A model generated the notes under the pieces. It was not told the origin of the DNA. It did not search any database and worked only from the letters and a program-made list of their open reading frames with translations. A stretch of DNA of 37,063 nt from Pseudomonadota bacterium (GTDB lineage: Bacteria; Pseudomonadota; Gammaproteobacteria; Pseudomonadales; Moraxellaceae): NCBI GenBank assembly GCA_021833365.1, contig JAKBFV010000019.1, positions 1 through 37,063 on the forward strand, written 5' to 3'. This document shows positions 16,639 through 27,010 of this stretch, in pieces. The position numbers and the translations under genes are program-made. Positions within the stretch are counted from its first letter, which is position 1, and every line of letters starts with the position of its first letter.

Positions 16639-17535
16639 ATGCAGCCTGTGAACAGAAAGGGACTCATACTCGCCGGTGGTTCGGGAACGCGCCTGCATCC
16701 AGCCACCTTGGCTATCTCCAAGCAGCTCCTTCCGGTCTATGACAAGCCGATGATCTATTATCCGCTCAGCACCTTGATGCTGGCGGACATCCGGGAAATC
16801 CTTATCATCGCGACGCCGCAGGATCTGCCGCGCTATCGACAGCTGTTGGGGGATGGTGGGGCATGGGGCCTGCAACTCTCCTATGTCGAGCAGCCGAGCC
16901 CCGACGGGCTGGCGCAGGCATTCATCCTCGGCGAGGATTTTCTCGCTGGCGCACCGAGCGCCCTGGTGCTCGGCGACAACATCTTCCACGGCCATGATCT
17001 GCAGGGTCTCCTCGCCGCCGCTGATGCCAGAAAAGCCGGTGCGACGGTCTTCGCCTATCATGTCCATGACCCTGAGCGCTATGGTGTCGTCGCCTTTGAT
17101 GGCCAGGGCCATGCCTACAGTCTTGAAGAGAAGCCGCAAGCTCCCAAGTCCAATTATGCCGTCACCGGACTGTACTTCTACGATGAGCAAGTCGTAGATC
17201 TGGCGAAATCCCTACAGCCATCGGCACGCGGAGAGCTGGAGATCACCGATCTCAACCGTCTTTATCTCGAGAAAGATCAGCTCTCCGTCGAGATCATGGG
17301 ACGTGGCTATGCCTGGCTGGATACAGGAACGCATGACTCCCTGCTCGAGGCAGGACAGTTCATCGCGACCCTGGAGCGCCGGCAGGGCCTGAAAGTGGCC
17401 TGTTTGGAAGAAATCGCTTACCGCAAGGGCTGGATCGACCGGATGGTGCTTGAGCGCGCTGTAGCGCGCCTGTGCAAGAGCAGCTATGGAGAATATCTGC
17501 GAGCCCTACTGCAAGAGGGATGGCAAAACCCTTAG
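16639..17535 (+). CDS. rfbA: Glucose-1-phosphate thymidylyltransferase
   Basis: 298 residues, normal for RfbA/RmlA. It joins dTTP and glucose-1-phosphate to dTDP-glucose, the entry step and allosteric control point of the rhamnose pathway. The N-terminal [11 protein letters not shown] (11-21) with [17 protein letters not shown] binds the nucleotide and Mg; [14 protein letters not shown] and [14 protein letters not shown] are further family blocks. GTAGGTAGG is immediately before the ATG. The 3' end is followed by a possible promoter and stem-loop before wzm. Confidence 0.96.
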   Translation: MQPVNRKGLILAGGSGTRLHPATLAISKQLLPVYDKPMIYYPLSTLMLADIREILIIATPQDLPRYRQLLGDGGAWGLQLSYVEQPSPDGLAQAFILGEDFLAGAPSALVLGDNIFHGHDLQGLLAAADARKAGATVFAYHVHDPERYGVVAFDGQGHAYSLEEKPQAPKSNYAVTGLYFYDEQVVDLAKSLQPSARGELEITDLNRLYLEKDQLSVEIMGRGYAWLDTGTHDSLLEAGQFIATLERRQGLKVACLEEIAYRKGWIDRMVLERAVARLCKSSYGEYLRALLQEGWQNP

Positions 17536-17585
17536 ACTAGGCGTGGTCAGAAATGTATAGAATAGAAATGCCGCGCAGTCGCGGC
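17532..17585 (+). promoter_or_regulatory. Possible internal promoter and stem-loop between rfbA and wzm
   Basis: TTAGAC (17532-17537) and TATAGA (17556-17561) are spaced 18 bases as a sigma-70-like pair. Just downstream GCCGCG-CAGT-CGCGGC (17570-17585) is a perfect six-pair hairpin. This may start a transporter transcript, or the hairpin may dampen read-through from rfbA. Confidence 0.4.
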
Positions 17586-17602
17586 AGTGTGCGGGATGGC
17601 GG

Positions 17603-18385
17603 ATGAAGACATCGGCGTTGGGAGAGCTGCTGCAGGCTTTGCAGCAATGGCGGCTGTGGATGCTGCTTGGGTGGTTGGAGATTCGCCAGAAGTACGCACG
17701 ATCCTTGATGGGGCCCTTCTGGATCACCCTGAGCATGGGGGTGATGGTCGGCTCGATCGGTTTGGTCTATGGCAATCTTTTTGATCAGAAGATGAGCGAA
17801 TACCTGCCTTTGGTCGGCAATGGCTTCGTCATCTGGGCCTTGATTTCAGGTACCTTGGGTGAGTCCTGCTCGGCCTATATCAACAATGCCAATTACATCA
17901 AGCAAAGTGATGTCGTGCTGTGGATCTATACCTTACAGGGCGTATGGCGACAGTTCGTGATGCTGCTGCACAACATCATCATCACGCTCATCCTGATGAC
18001 GGTCTTTGGTGTGCATACCCGCCTCTGCGTCTTATGGTTCATTCCCGGTCTCATCGTCGTCGTCCTCAATATCGTCTGGATAGCACAGATACTCGCCATC
18101 ATTTCAGCGCGGTATCGTGACGTCCCGCAGTTGGTGGCCTCGGTGCTGCAGTTGCTGTTTTATGTCACTCCCCTGATGTGGAAGCCCGCCATGTTGAAAA
18201 AGGCGCAGTGGCTGATCACGTACAACCCCTTCGCTTCCCTGGTCGACCTCCTGCGCTCTCCCCTGCTCGGTGATGCGCCGGATCTGCAGAGTTGGGAGGT
18301 TGCTATGGTGATGCTACCGCTGGGCTGGGCACTGGCTTTGTGGCTCTATGCCAGAAAGAAGAACGATGTAGCGTATTGGGTTTGA
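17603..18385 (+). CDS. wzm: ABC-2 type polysaccharide export permease Wzm
   Basis: 260 residues with about six hydrophobic segments. It is the membrane subunit of the ABC exporter that moves a finished, lipid-linked O-polysaccharide across the inner membrane. The N-terminal cytoplasmic helix ends in WLEIRQKYARSLMGPFWITL, the family signature before the first span, and ARYRDVPQLV and the VTPLMW / YNPFASLVDLLR segments are typical of the kpsM/rfbD-like group. It works with the ATPase encoded three bases downstream. A weak ribosome site suggests coupling to upstream translation or a special leader. Confidence 0.9.
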   Translation: MKTSALGELLQALQQWRLWMLLGWLEIRQKYARSLMGPFWITLSMGVMVGSIGLVYGNLFDQKMSEYLPLVGNGFVIWALISGTLGESCSAYINNANYIKQSDVVLWIYTLQGVWRQFVMLLHNIIITLILMTVFGVHTRLCVLWFIPGLIVVVLNIVWIAQILAIISARYRDVPQLVASVLQLLFYVTPLMWKPAMLKKAQWLITYNPFASLVDLLRSPLLGDAPDLQSWEVAMVMLPLGWALALWLYARKKNDVAYWV

Positions 18386-18387
18386 AC

Positions 18388-19161
18388 ATGCCAGAAATCA
18401 CTGCCGAACATGTCAGCGTCAGCTTACCCATCTTTGATGCCAAATCTCGTTCTTTTCGTGGTCATCTGTCGTCCCTGGGACGCCTGTCAGCCGATGATCA
18501 GGCCGGGCGTATCCTGCATGTGCGGGCATTGCAGGACGTCAGCTTTCATCTCGAGCATGGTGATCGTCTCGGCTTGATCGGAGAAAATGGCGCTGGCAAG
18601 AGTACCCTGCTGCGCGTGCTGGCAGGCATTTATAAGCCGAGCTCAGGGCGCTTGCACAAGCGCGGTCGGTCGGTGCCTTTGCTGGATATTACCCTGGGGC
18701 TCGATGAGTACTCGAGTGGCCGAGATAATATTCGCTTGCGTGGACTGTTTCTGGGTATGGATACCGCCTGGCTGCGCGCACATGAGCAAGGCATCATTGA
18801 GTTTTCTGAGCTTGGCGAATACATCGACATGCCGGTCAGAACTTACTCCAGTGGCATGAAGATGCGTCTCGCTTTTTCAATTTCCATGGCCGTTGATGCG
18901 GATATCATCTTGCTCGATGAGGTTCTCGGTGTCGGCGATAGCAAGTTTCAGAAAAAAGCCAGGGCACGGCTGGAGACCCTGACCGAACGCTCGGGCATCG
19001 TGGTGATGGCTTTGCATTCCAGTCAAGCCATCATGGAAATGTGTAATAAGGCACTGTGGCTGCACAAGGGGTGCTTGCGGATGATGGGTGGATCGCATGA
19101 AGTGGTCCGTGCTTATGATGATTTCATGCATGGGAGGGATACGCATGAACACCCAGCTTGA
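18388..19161 (+). CDS. wzt: Polysaccharide export ATPase Wzt (short form)
   Basis: 257 residues: Walker A GENGAGKST (65-73), signature YSSGM (153-157), Walker B DIILLDE (172-178) and switch His210. It powers export through Wzm. The N-terminal insert between residues 15 and 45 (Ser/Arg/Asp-rich) is typical of O-antigen ATPases. The chain ends right after the ATPase domain, so the C-terminal carbohydrate-binding domain found in Wzt proteins that recognise a capped chain end is missing; export should not depend on a terminal cap. It overlaps the next gene by 17 bases. Confidence 0.92.
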   Translation: MPEITAEHVSVSLPIFDAKSRSFRGHLSSLGRLSADDQAGRILHVRALQDVSFHLEHGDRLGLIGENGAGKSTLLRVLAGIYKPSSGRLHKRGRSVPLLDITLGLDEYSSGRDNIRLRGLFLGMDTAWLRAHEQGIIEFSELGEYIDMPVRTYSSGMKMRLAFSISMAVDADIILLDEVLGVGDSKFQKKARARLETLTERSGIVVMALHSSQAIMEMCNKALWLHKGCLRMMGGSHEVVRAYDDFMHGRDTHEHPA

Positions 19162-20530
19162 AGCGATCAAGCGAGCGCGTGAAATCCAGCTGAGTACAGG
19201 GATGCAAGCTCATGGTCTGGGCGGTAAGCTGCGCCGAGCGGTGAAGCGCTTTCGTGAACTCAACAGCGTCCACCCGACCCATAAAGTGATTCTTTATTTC
19301 TGGCAGCGACTCTGCAGCATCTTGAATAATCGCTGGCAGGCGAAAATCGGAGCCCGGTGGGATGGAGAACGGGCGACCAAGCCGGGTTTTATTAAAGAGA
19401 TGGATATGAAAGAAAAGACCCTGACGGAGCTTCTCGAATCTCTGCTCAAAGCCATGCACAATGTCCAGGAAAGCCTGGATAAGGATAGTTTAAGCCAGCG
19501 CTATGCCGTGAGAATCACCGGCGGGCTCGGTGACGTCGCCATGATTGCGCGCTTTATGCGCGACCTGCAGGCTTATCTCGGGGACGGACTCAGCTTCGAT
19601 GTCTATTTTCAAAGCCCGGCTATGATTGAGGAGTTTTTTCTTCCCATCCCGGGTTTTCGCACTTGTGTCGATGCCAATCTTTTTGAGCGTTTTGTCGAAA
19701 AATATGCATTTTCCCTGTTGGTCAATCAGTTTGTCACCTTTGCCAATGAGCATGCTAAACTCAACATTCTCCTGGAGAAGTTCCCGAAGGTTTTGAACTT
19801 GTACAGTGCGATCGAAAAAAGCCGCAAACCGATCGAAAAATATATCACTTCTCATCCCTTGCTCGATGGCGCTTTTGCTGACATGGCGGTACGCTCCGGG
19901 AAAAAGCGTTACCGTTATCTGCATGAGATGGCCGGCATCCCCTATGGCGGCGATCGCTTCGATATCGCCGTGCCGTCGGGTATGCGTGAAAAATACGGTC
20001 TCGCCGGTATCGACTACATCACCGTGCATGATGGCTGGGACAACAATTTCAAGCTCATCACGCAGCGCCCCAACAAAGCCCTGCCATTCTCCACCTGGGT
20101 GGATATCGTTGCTGGTCTGAAGAAAAACCACCCACAACTAAAGATCGTGCAGATCGGCGGCAAGACCGGCGAAGACATCCCTGGTGTCGACTTGAATCTA
20201 CGGGCAAAACTGAGCTTTGCGGAATCGATGAGCATCCTTCAGGGAGCGCAACTGCACATCGATAATGAATCTGGTCTGGTGCATGTGGGCGCCTCGCTAG
20301 GTGTCAAATCGGTGGTGATGTTTGGGCCAACGAATATGGCATGGTTTAGCTACCCACAAAATATCAACTTAGCCCCCAAGAATTGCAGCAACTGCTGGTG
20401 GTCTACCGATACTTGGATGGATATTTGTCCAGCCGGGTATAAAGAAGCCAAGTGCATGCAAGAGCATGTGGCTGATACGATCATCAGCCACTCAAAAAGC
20501 ATCTTGTTCGAAAATCCACCGACAAGCTAG
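19145..20530 (+). CDS. Family 9 glycosyltransferase (heptosyltransferase-like) with extra N-terminal region
   Basis: 461 residues from ATG 19145; GGAGGG six bases upstream decides the start, inside the end of wzt. Residues 1-118 are basic and helical-looking with no known domain. Residues about 120-455 fit GT9: ITGGLGDVAMIARFMRDLQ at the first strand (Asp130 in the place of the catalytic base of heptosyltransferases) and DNESGLVHVGASLGVKSVVMFGPT near the end. The tail carries four cysteines (KNCSNCWW, DICPAG, AKCMQ), perhaps a disulfide or metal site. It likely adds a sugar to the LPS core or O-chain; the donor is unknown. Confidence 0.8.
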   Translation: MNTQLEAIKRAREIQLSTGMQAHGLGGKLRRAVKRFRELNSVHPTHKVILYFWQRLCSILNNRWQAKIGARWDGERATKPGFIKEMDMKEKTLTELLESLLKAMHNVQESLDKDSLSQRYAVRITGGLGDVAMIARFMRDLQAYLGDGLSFDVYFQSPAMIEEFFLPIPGFRTCVDANLFERFVEKYAFSLLVNQFVTFANEHAKLNILLEKFPKVLNLYSAIEKSRKPIEKYITSHPLLDGAFADMAVRSGKKRYRYLHEMAGIPYGGDRFDIAVPSGMREKYGLAGIDYITVHDGWDNNFKLITQRPNKALPFSTWVDIVAGLKKNHPQLKIVQIGGKTGEDIPGVDLNLRAKLSFAESMSILQGAQLHIDNESGLVHVGASLGVKSVVMFGPTNMAWFSYPQNINLAPKNCSNCWWSTDTWMDICPAGYKEAKCMQEHVADTIISHSKSILFENPPTS

Positions 20531-20538
20531 GTCGAATA

Positions 20539-21093
20539 TTAGTTAAAAAGATCAATGGCTTTGAGGGGTTTTCCCTGGGCGTCCTTGGCTGAGAGAATGG
20601 GCTCTAGGCCATGTAACGGCCAGTCAATGGCAATATCAGGGTCGTTCCAGAGCAGACATTGCTCCGTCTCAGGGTTCCAATAATCAGTCACCTTATAACA
20701 AAGATCGGCAGTTTCGCTCAGTGTCAGGAATCCGTGTGCGAAGCCTTCAGGGATCCACAGTTGACGCATGTTTTCTGCACTTAATACTACCCCCACCCAT
20801 TGACCAAAGGTGGGGGACTTCTGTCTTAAATCCACGGCCACATCAAAAACAGCGCCGCGCACGACACGCACCAGTTTTGCTTGTGCATGCGGGTTTTGAA
20901 AATGCAGTCCGCGGATCACCCCGCGCAAGGAGTGTGACTGATTATCCTGGACAAAAGACAACTTTCTTTGCAGTGCTTTTTCCAGAGACACCAGATTAAA
21001 GCTTTCAAAAAACCATCCGCGAGAGTCTTGATATTTGCGGGGTTCAATCAAGACAATCTCGGGAATAGGTAATGCAGTGATTTTTGGAGTCAT
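20539..21093 (-). CDS. rfbC: dTDP-4-dehydrorhamnose 3,5-epimerase
   Basis: 184 residues, usual for RfbC. It inverts C3 and C5 of dTDP-4-keto-6-deoxyglucose, supplying the third step of dTDP-L-rhamnose synthesis. Seen are the PRKYQDSRGWFFESF start, DNQSHSLRGVIRGLHFQ with catalytic His64, the VFDVAVDLR strand, and PEGFAHGFLTLSE with the CYKVTDYW block. It is detached from rfbBDA, on the opposite strand, and coupled by a four-base overlap to the upstream membrane protein gene. Eight bases separate its stop from that of the GT9 gene. It completes the pathway in this window. Confidence 0.95.
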   Translation of the reverse strand: MTPKITALPIPEIVLIEPRKYQDSRGWFFESFNLVSLEKALQRKLSFVQDNQSHSLRGVIRGLHFQNPHAQAKLVRVVRGAVFDVAVDLRQKSPTFGQWVGVVLSAENMRQLWIPEGFAHGFLTLSETADLCYKVTDYWNPETEQCLLWNDPDIAIDWPLHGLEPILSAKDAQGKPLKAIDLFN

Positions 21094-22757
21094 TTTGGTG
21101 GGCTTAATACTTCCAGGTGGTCAAAATTCTGTACAGACCACCCGTTTTTGACAAGAATGTCTTCTACAGCCCTAGGTGCCCATGGGTCGGGGTCATAGAG
21201 GATTCCATCAAAATTGTATTTATGAATGGTTTGTGTTATTTGCCGGGCCCACTCGGGCGACGCTGGGTTCCCACCGTGATTGGCGATAGGCTCCATTAGA
21301 GGGGTATGAAGGCCCAGTTCACCTTGAGGCTCAAGAAGCCCTGTATAGCCACAAAACTGTTTAAATTCCATTCCGGAAATGGCTTGCCAGGCTGAGCTTA
21401 AGCCAGCGCAGGGCAGTGCAATGAATTTTTTATCGTGGGCATATTTATGAAATGATAGTGTTGTAAATGCGTCTGGAAAAACCGCGAAGTAATGGTCTGG
21501 AGTGATGTTGCTGGATGTTTTGATCCATTGCCCCCATAAGGGGTTGGGTGCTATAGCTATCAGCGAGGTAATAACCGCTGCTTTTGTAAGCCGTGTTCCA
21601 TTGTCGAATATATAAGTTAATGCTAAGGCGATCACAAGCCATGTTATGGATGAGAATCTGATCATGAGTGCGTGACTCATGAGTGGGAGGCGATGCACAA
21701 GCCCGATGGGGTTAAAAAATGGCGTGCTAGCGTCGCTCCATTGTATTGGTGTCCCTAGAGTAATGAGTAAAAACACAACAACAAGAAGGGAGATTTTTTT
21801 TGGTATCATATCTCGGCAAAAAATAAGCACTAGAGGCAGTAAAATCCCGATGTGCATGCCGAGTTCGGGTGCGTCTAATTTTGTCCAGTCAATCCTGTTT
21901 TGATGATATCTTTGAGCTGGGGTTGCTACAAAGATATTGTGAAGAAGAGACCCTCTGTCCTCGAAGGAGGGGACGCCCGTGGTATTGATGTCTGGTGAGA
22001 AAAAGTAATAAGACAAAAATGGCAAGATGAAGAGGGTCGCTAAAAACCCTGATTTTGCAAGGATCACAAGATCATCAGGAGTGATTTTTTCGGCATAGAT
22101 GATTAGGGTGATTATTCCGGCCAAGGCAATGAAGGCGGATATTTCCAGACTGACGCCAACTTGAGCGGCCAGGGTAAAAGCCATCGACAGGATAAAAGTC
22201 AGATGGCTGATCTTGTTTTTCTTATAGAGCAAAAAGAGCCATGGAATCAATGGCACCAAGGCGACGAAATCTAGATTGGGGTGTAATGGCAAATGCCCTA
22301 TGACGAAGGGAGAAAATCCAAAAACCAGACCGCCCATCCAGGTGGCGAAAGAAGGGGCCTTGATTTCATTAAGAAGAAGTCTTGCGCAGAAAGCATTGAG
22401 TGCGGGTGTTAAGACTTGCACCAAGTTATAAGAAAATAAAGGGCCAAAAATCAAGGTTACTGGAGCCATGACAAGGGCTAGTGACGGTATCGATGTCATG
22501 TGCGTAAGATTGACTTTAATGGGGTACCACAAATAATCTGTAATAAATGGGTTTAGGCCATGAAGAATGGCGTATGGCCACCATTCATAAGACCAAATAA
22601 ATAAAGTTGAGTCTTTCCACCAAAATAAAGGGTAGTATTTGTCGCCAAGGGTAAAAATGCTATGAAACAGTAGCCCGGCTGAGGAGGTGTGCGTCGTCCA
22701 TAAAGCAAGGGCGAGGTAAGCTAAAAATGAAACGACTAGGTGTCTATGGCTTCTCAT
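21090..22757 (-). CDS. Low-GC multi-spanning membrane protein, GT-C glycosyltransferase-like
   Basis: 555 residues from ATG 22757 (AAGGA five bases upstream). An in-frame start at 22820 is unlikely: a TAGAAT -10-like box sits right there. About a dozen hydrophobic segments cover residues 8-420, and a soluble C-terminal domain of ~130 residues follows. The first periplasmic loop has acidic and aromatic residues (GDKYYPLFWW, IWSYEWWPYAILHGLNPF) of the sort that bind polyprenyl-phosphate sugars in GT-C enzymes, but no diagnostic motif is certain. Base composition is strikingly AT-rich compared with its neighbours, which suggests recent acquisition. It may use a lipid-linked sugar made in this locus. 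Confidence 0.7.
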   Translation of the reverse strand: MRSHRHLVVSFLAYLALALWTTHTSSAGLLFHSIFTLGDKYYPLFWWKDSTLFIWSYEWWPYAILHGLNPFITDYLWYPIKVNLTHMTSIPSLALVMAPVTLIFGPLFSYNLVQVLTPALNAFCARLLLNEIKAPSFATWMGGLVFGFSPFVIGHLPLHPNLDFVALVPLIPWLFLLYKKNKISHLTFILSMAFTLAAQVGVSLEISAFIALAGIITLIIYAEKITPDDLVILAKSGFLATLFILPFLSYYFFSPDINTTGVPSFEDRGSLLHNIFVATPAQRYHQNRIDWTKLDAPELGMHIGILLPLVLIFCRDMIPKKISLLVVVFLLITLGTPIQWSDASTPFFNPIGLVHRLPLMSHALMIRFSSITWLVIALALTYIFDNGTRLTKAAVITSLIAIAPNPLWGQWIKTSSNITPDHYFAVFPDAFTTLSFHKYAHDKKFIALPCAGLSSAWQAISGMEFKQFCGYTGLLEPQGELGLHTPLMEPIANHGGNPASPEWARQITQTIHKYNFDGILYDPDPWAPRAVEDILVKNGWSVQNFDHLEVLSPPK

Positions 22758-22910
22758 GATTATCCTTAAGCTGTGGAGCAGGGTGACGATGCTGAAAATC
22801 CTGGATCCTAGGGCGGCCATTCTAGCACAGGCTCTCGACTCCTGAATCTGTGGTCAGCGGGTTGTATTCTTGCTAGCCTGCACCCTTTTAGGCGGCAGGT
22901 GGGGCGGGCT

Positions 22911-24275
22911 ATGGATGAGGGGCAGCAGCATCTGGAGAAGGGCGCTTTGGGTCTGGCCGAGTCTCTGGTCATGGGGGTGGCGGGGACGGCTCCAGCGTAT
23001 TCCCTGGCGGCGACGGTGACCACCCTGACGGCGGCGGTGGGCATGATGGCGGCGCCGAGTCTGCTCTACAGCGGCTTGATCATGTTTGGCATCACCTTGT
23101 CCTTCATTCATCTGACGCGTGTGAATGCCAGCGCCGGGGCGTCCTTCACCTGGGTCAGTGCCTATGTGCATCCCTTGCTCGGCTTTCTCTGCGGCTGGAC
23201 TTTGATGGTGGCCTCGGCGGTGTTCATGGTGGCGGGGTCGCTGCCAGCGGCAACAGCGACCCTGGCGGGCTTGGCTCCTGCGCATCTGCAGTCGCCGGTG
23301 TGGGTGACGGCGGTGGCGGCGGCCTGGTTGCTGTTGGTCGGGGTGGTGGTGCTCAAGGGGATCAAGGCGACGAGCTATACCCAGGTCACTTTCACGGTCA
23401 TCGAGGTCGGTTCTTTGCTCGCCATCCTCATCGCTGCCTGGCGACAGCCGGCGGTGGTGCCGGGACATGTCTTTTCTTGGGCGGTGTTTGCGCCGTCGAG
23501 CTTTCATGCCGGGCAGTTCGTCACCGGGGCCTTGATCGCCTTGTTCTTTTTCTGGGGCTGGGACGTGACGCTCAATCTCAATGAGGAGACGGAGGCGGCG
23601 GAGACTTCGGCAGGCAAGGCTTTGTCCTTGGCGATGTTCATCACTTTACTGCTCTATGTCGCTTTCACCGCCGCCTGTCAGCATGTGCTCAGCGACGCCG
23701 AGCTGCAGGCGGCCGGTACCGATGTCATCTATGTCATGGCGACGCATCTGTTTCCGGCGCCCTGGTCCTATCTGGCCCTCATCGCCGTGACCTTGAGCAC
23801 GGTCGGCAATCTCGAGACCTCGATCCTGCAGTTTACCCGGACGCTGTTCGCCAAGAGCCGCAGTGGCGTGCTGCCAGCCCACTATGCCCTGCTGCATCGG
23901 CAGTGGCGGACGCCGTGGCTGGCGACGGTCTTGATCGTCGCTCTCGGTCTGGTCTTTCTCGCTCTGGCGGCGAGTTTTCCTTCGGTGAATCTGATCGTCA
24001 AGGATTCGGTCGATGCCATCGGTTTTCAGGTGTGCTTCTACTATAGTCTCACCGCCTGGGCCTGCGTGCGCCGCTTCTGGGGCGAGGTGCAGGGTCTGCG
24101 CGCCATCCTGCTGACTTTGGTCTGGCCGGCGGCGAGCGGCCTGTTCCTGGTCTATATCGGGGTGACGCAGCTGCCGCAGTTCGACCGTGTCACGACGGTG
24201 CTGGCCCTCGGTGGCATCCTGGTCGGTCTGCTGCCGTGGTGGTGGTATCGGCGAGCTGCAGCAGCACGAGAGTGA
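22911..24275 (+). CDS. APC-superfamily amino acid/polyamine permease
   Basis: 454 residues from ATG 22911; a GTG at 22899 would add four. Twelve hydrophobic segments and the APC helix-1 motif (LVMGVAGTAPAYSLAA, with the unwound GxAxxxP region) identify the family. WGWDVTLNLNEETEA in helix 6 is the substrate-side motif of the amino-acid branch (usual form GxExxxNxxEE). It imports an amino acid or related amine by proton or sodium coupling; the substrate is not predictable. Its 3' end overlaps the convergent TetR gene by 86 bases. Confidence 0.87.
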   Translation: MDEGQQHLEKGALGLAESLVMGVAGTAPAYSLAATVTTLTAAVGMMAAPSLLYSGLIMFGITLSFIHLTRVNASAGASFTWVSAYVHPLLGFLCGWTLMVASAVFMVAGSLPAATATLAGLAPAHLQSPVWVTAVAAAWLLLVGVVVLKGIKATSYTQVTFTVIEVGSLLAILIAAWRQPAVVPGHVFSWAVFAPSSFHAGQFVTGALIALFFFWGWDVTLNLNEETEAAETSAGKALSLAMFITLLLYVAFTAACQHVLSDAELQAAGTDVIYVMATHLFPAPWSYLALIAVTLSTVGNLETSILQFTRTLFAKSRSGVLPAHYALLHRQWRTPWLATVLIVALGLVFLALAASFPSVNLIVKDSVDAIGFQVCFYYSLTAWACVRRFWGEVQGLRAILLTLVWPAASGLFLVYIGVTQLPQFDRVTTVLALGGILVGLLPWWWYRRAAAARE

Positions 24276-24840
24276 CGCCACGCCGGGCGATGGCTTCGAC
24301 GTCGCTGCGCGCGAAGGCGAGGCCGTCGTTGTACATGCGCACCAGGCCGTGCAGGGTGGACCAGGTGATCTGGGCGAGGCGCAGGGGTTGTTCGACCTCC
24401 GGCAGGGCGGCGGCCATGGCCTGGGTGTAGCGTCGGAAGCTGGCGCGGGCGCGGCGCGTATAGGGGCATTCGGGGTGGCGCCAGAGCGTGCGTCCCATCA
24501 TCAGTTCATAGAGTTCGGGCTGCGCCAGGGCGAAATCGATATAGGCCAAGGCGAGGTGCTCGAAGCGCTCCTTGAGCGTGCTGGCGGGTTGTGCAAGGGC
24601 GTCGCCGAGCCCCTGTTCGAAGGCCTGCAGCCCTTCCTCGGCGAGGGCGGCGAGCAGGTCGAGCTTGTGCTGAAAGTGATGATAGATGGCCGGGGCCGAG
24701 ACACCGACGCGTTCACCGAGCTTGCGCAGGCTGAAGGACTCGACGCCTTGCTCGCGCAGCATGAGCAGGGCGGCATCGAGCAGGCTGCGGCGCAGATCAC
24801 CGTGGTGATAGCGACTTTTTGCGCGGGGTGGGCTTGACAT
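24190..24840 (-). CDS. TetR-family repressor divergent from fadH
   Basis: 216 residues from ATG 24840. The N-terminal HTH is typical: HHGDLRRSLLDAALLMLREQG, then FSLRKLGERVGVSAPAIYHHF as helices 2-4. The C-terminal ligand-binding domain (70-195) resembles that of TetR_C_WHG-type regulators (YIDFALAQPELYELMMG). The final ~20 residues (Thr/Ala/Pro-rich) lie in the overlap with the permease gene and look like a read-on tail. It probably controls fadH, whose promoter carries a small dyad 20 bases from this start. The inducer may be an acyl-CoA, by inference from the target. Confidence 0.85.
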   Translation of the reverse strand: MSSPPRAKSRYHHGDLRRSLLDAALLMLREQGVESFSLRKLGERVGVSAPAIYHHFQHKLDLLAALAEEGLQAFEQGLGDALAQPASTLKERFEHLALAYIDFALAQPELYELMMGRTLWRHPECPYTRRARASFRRYTQAMAAALPEVEQPLRLAQITWSTLHGLVRMYNDGLAFARSDVEAIARRGVTLVLLQLADTTTTAADRPGCHRGPAPS

Positions 24841-24845
24841 CGTCT

Positions 24846-26943
<2,098 letters not shown>

Positions 26944-26960
26944 GTCCTGGGGTGGCGGGC

Positions 26961-26986
26961 GGGTGAGGCTTGCGTTAAGCTCGCCC
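26961..26986 (+). terminator. Hairpin after fadH without T tract
   Basis: GGGTGAG pairs with CTCGCCC and CTT with AAG around a GCGTT loop, with one bulged G and one G-U. It lies 17 bases after the fadH stop and 24 before the next start. It could be an attenuator or a leader structure. Confidence 0.3.
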
Positions 26987-27010
26987 CCGGTCATCCACAG
27001 GAGAACGATC

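Noticed and set aside
17570-17585. Rho-independent terminator of rfbA
   Set aside because: The stem is perfect, but no T tract follows, so I list it only as a stem-loop.
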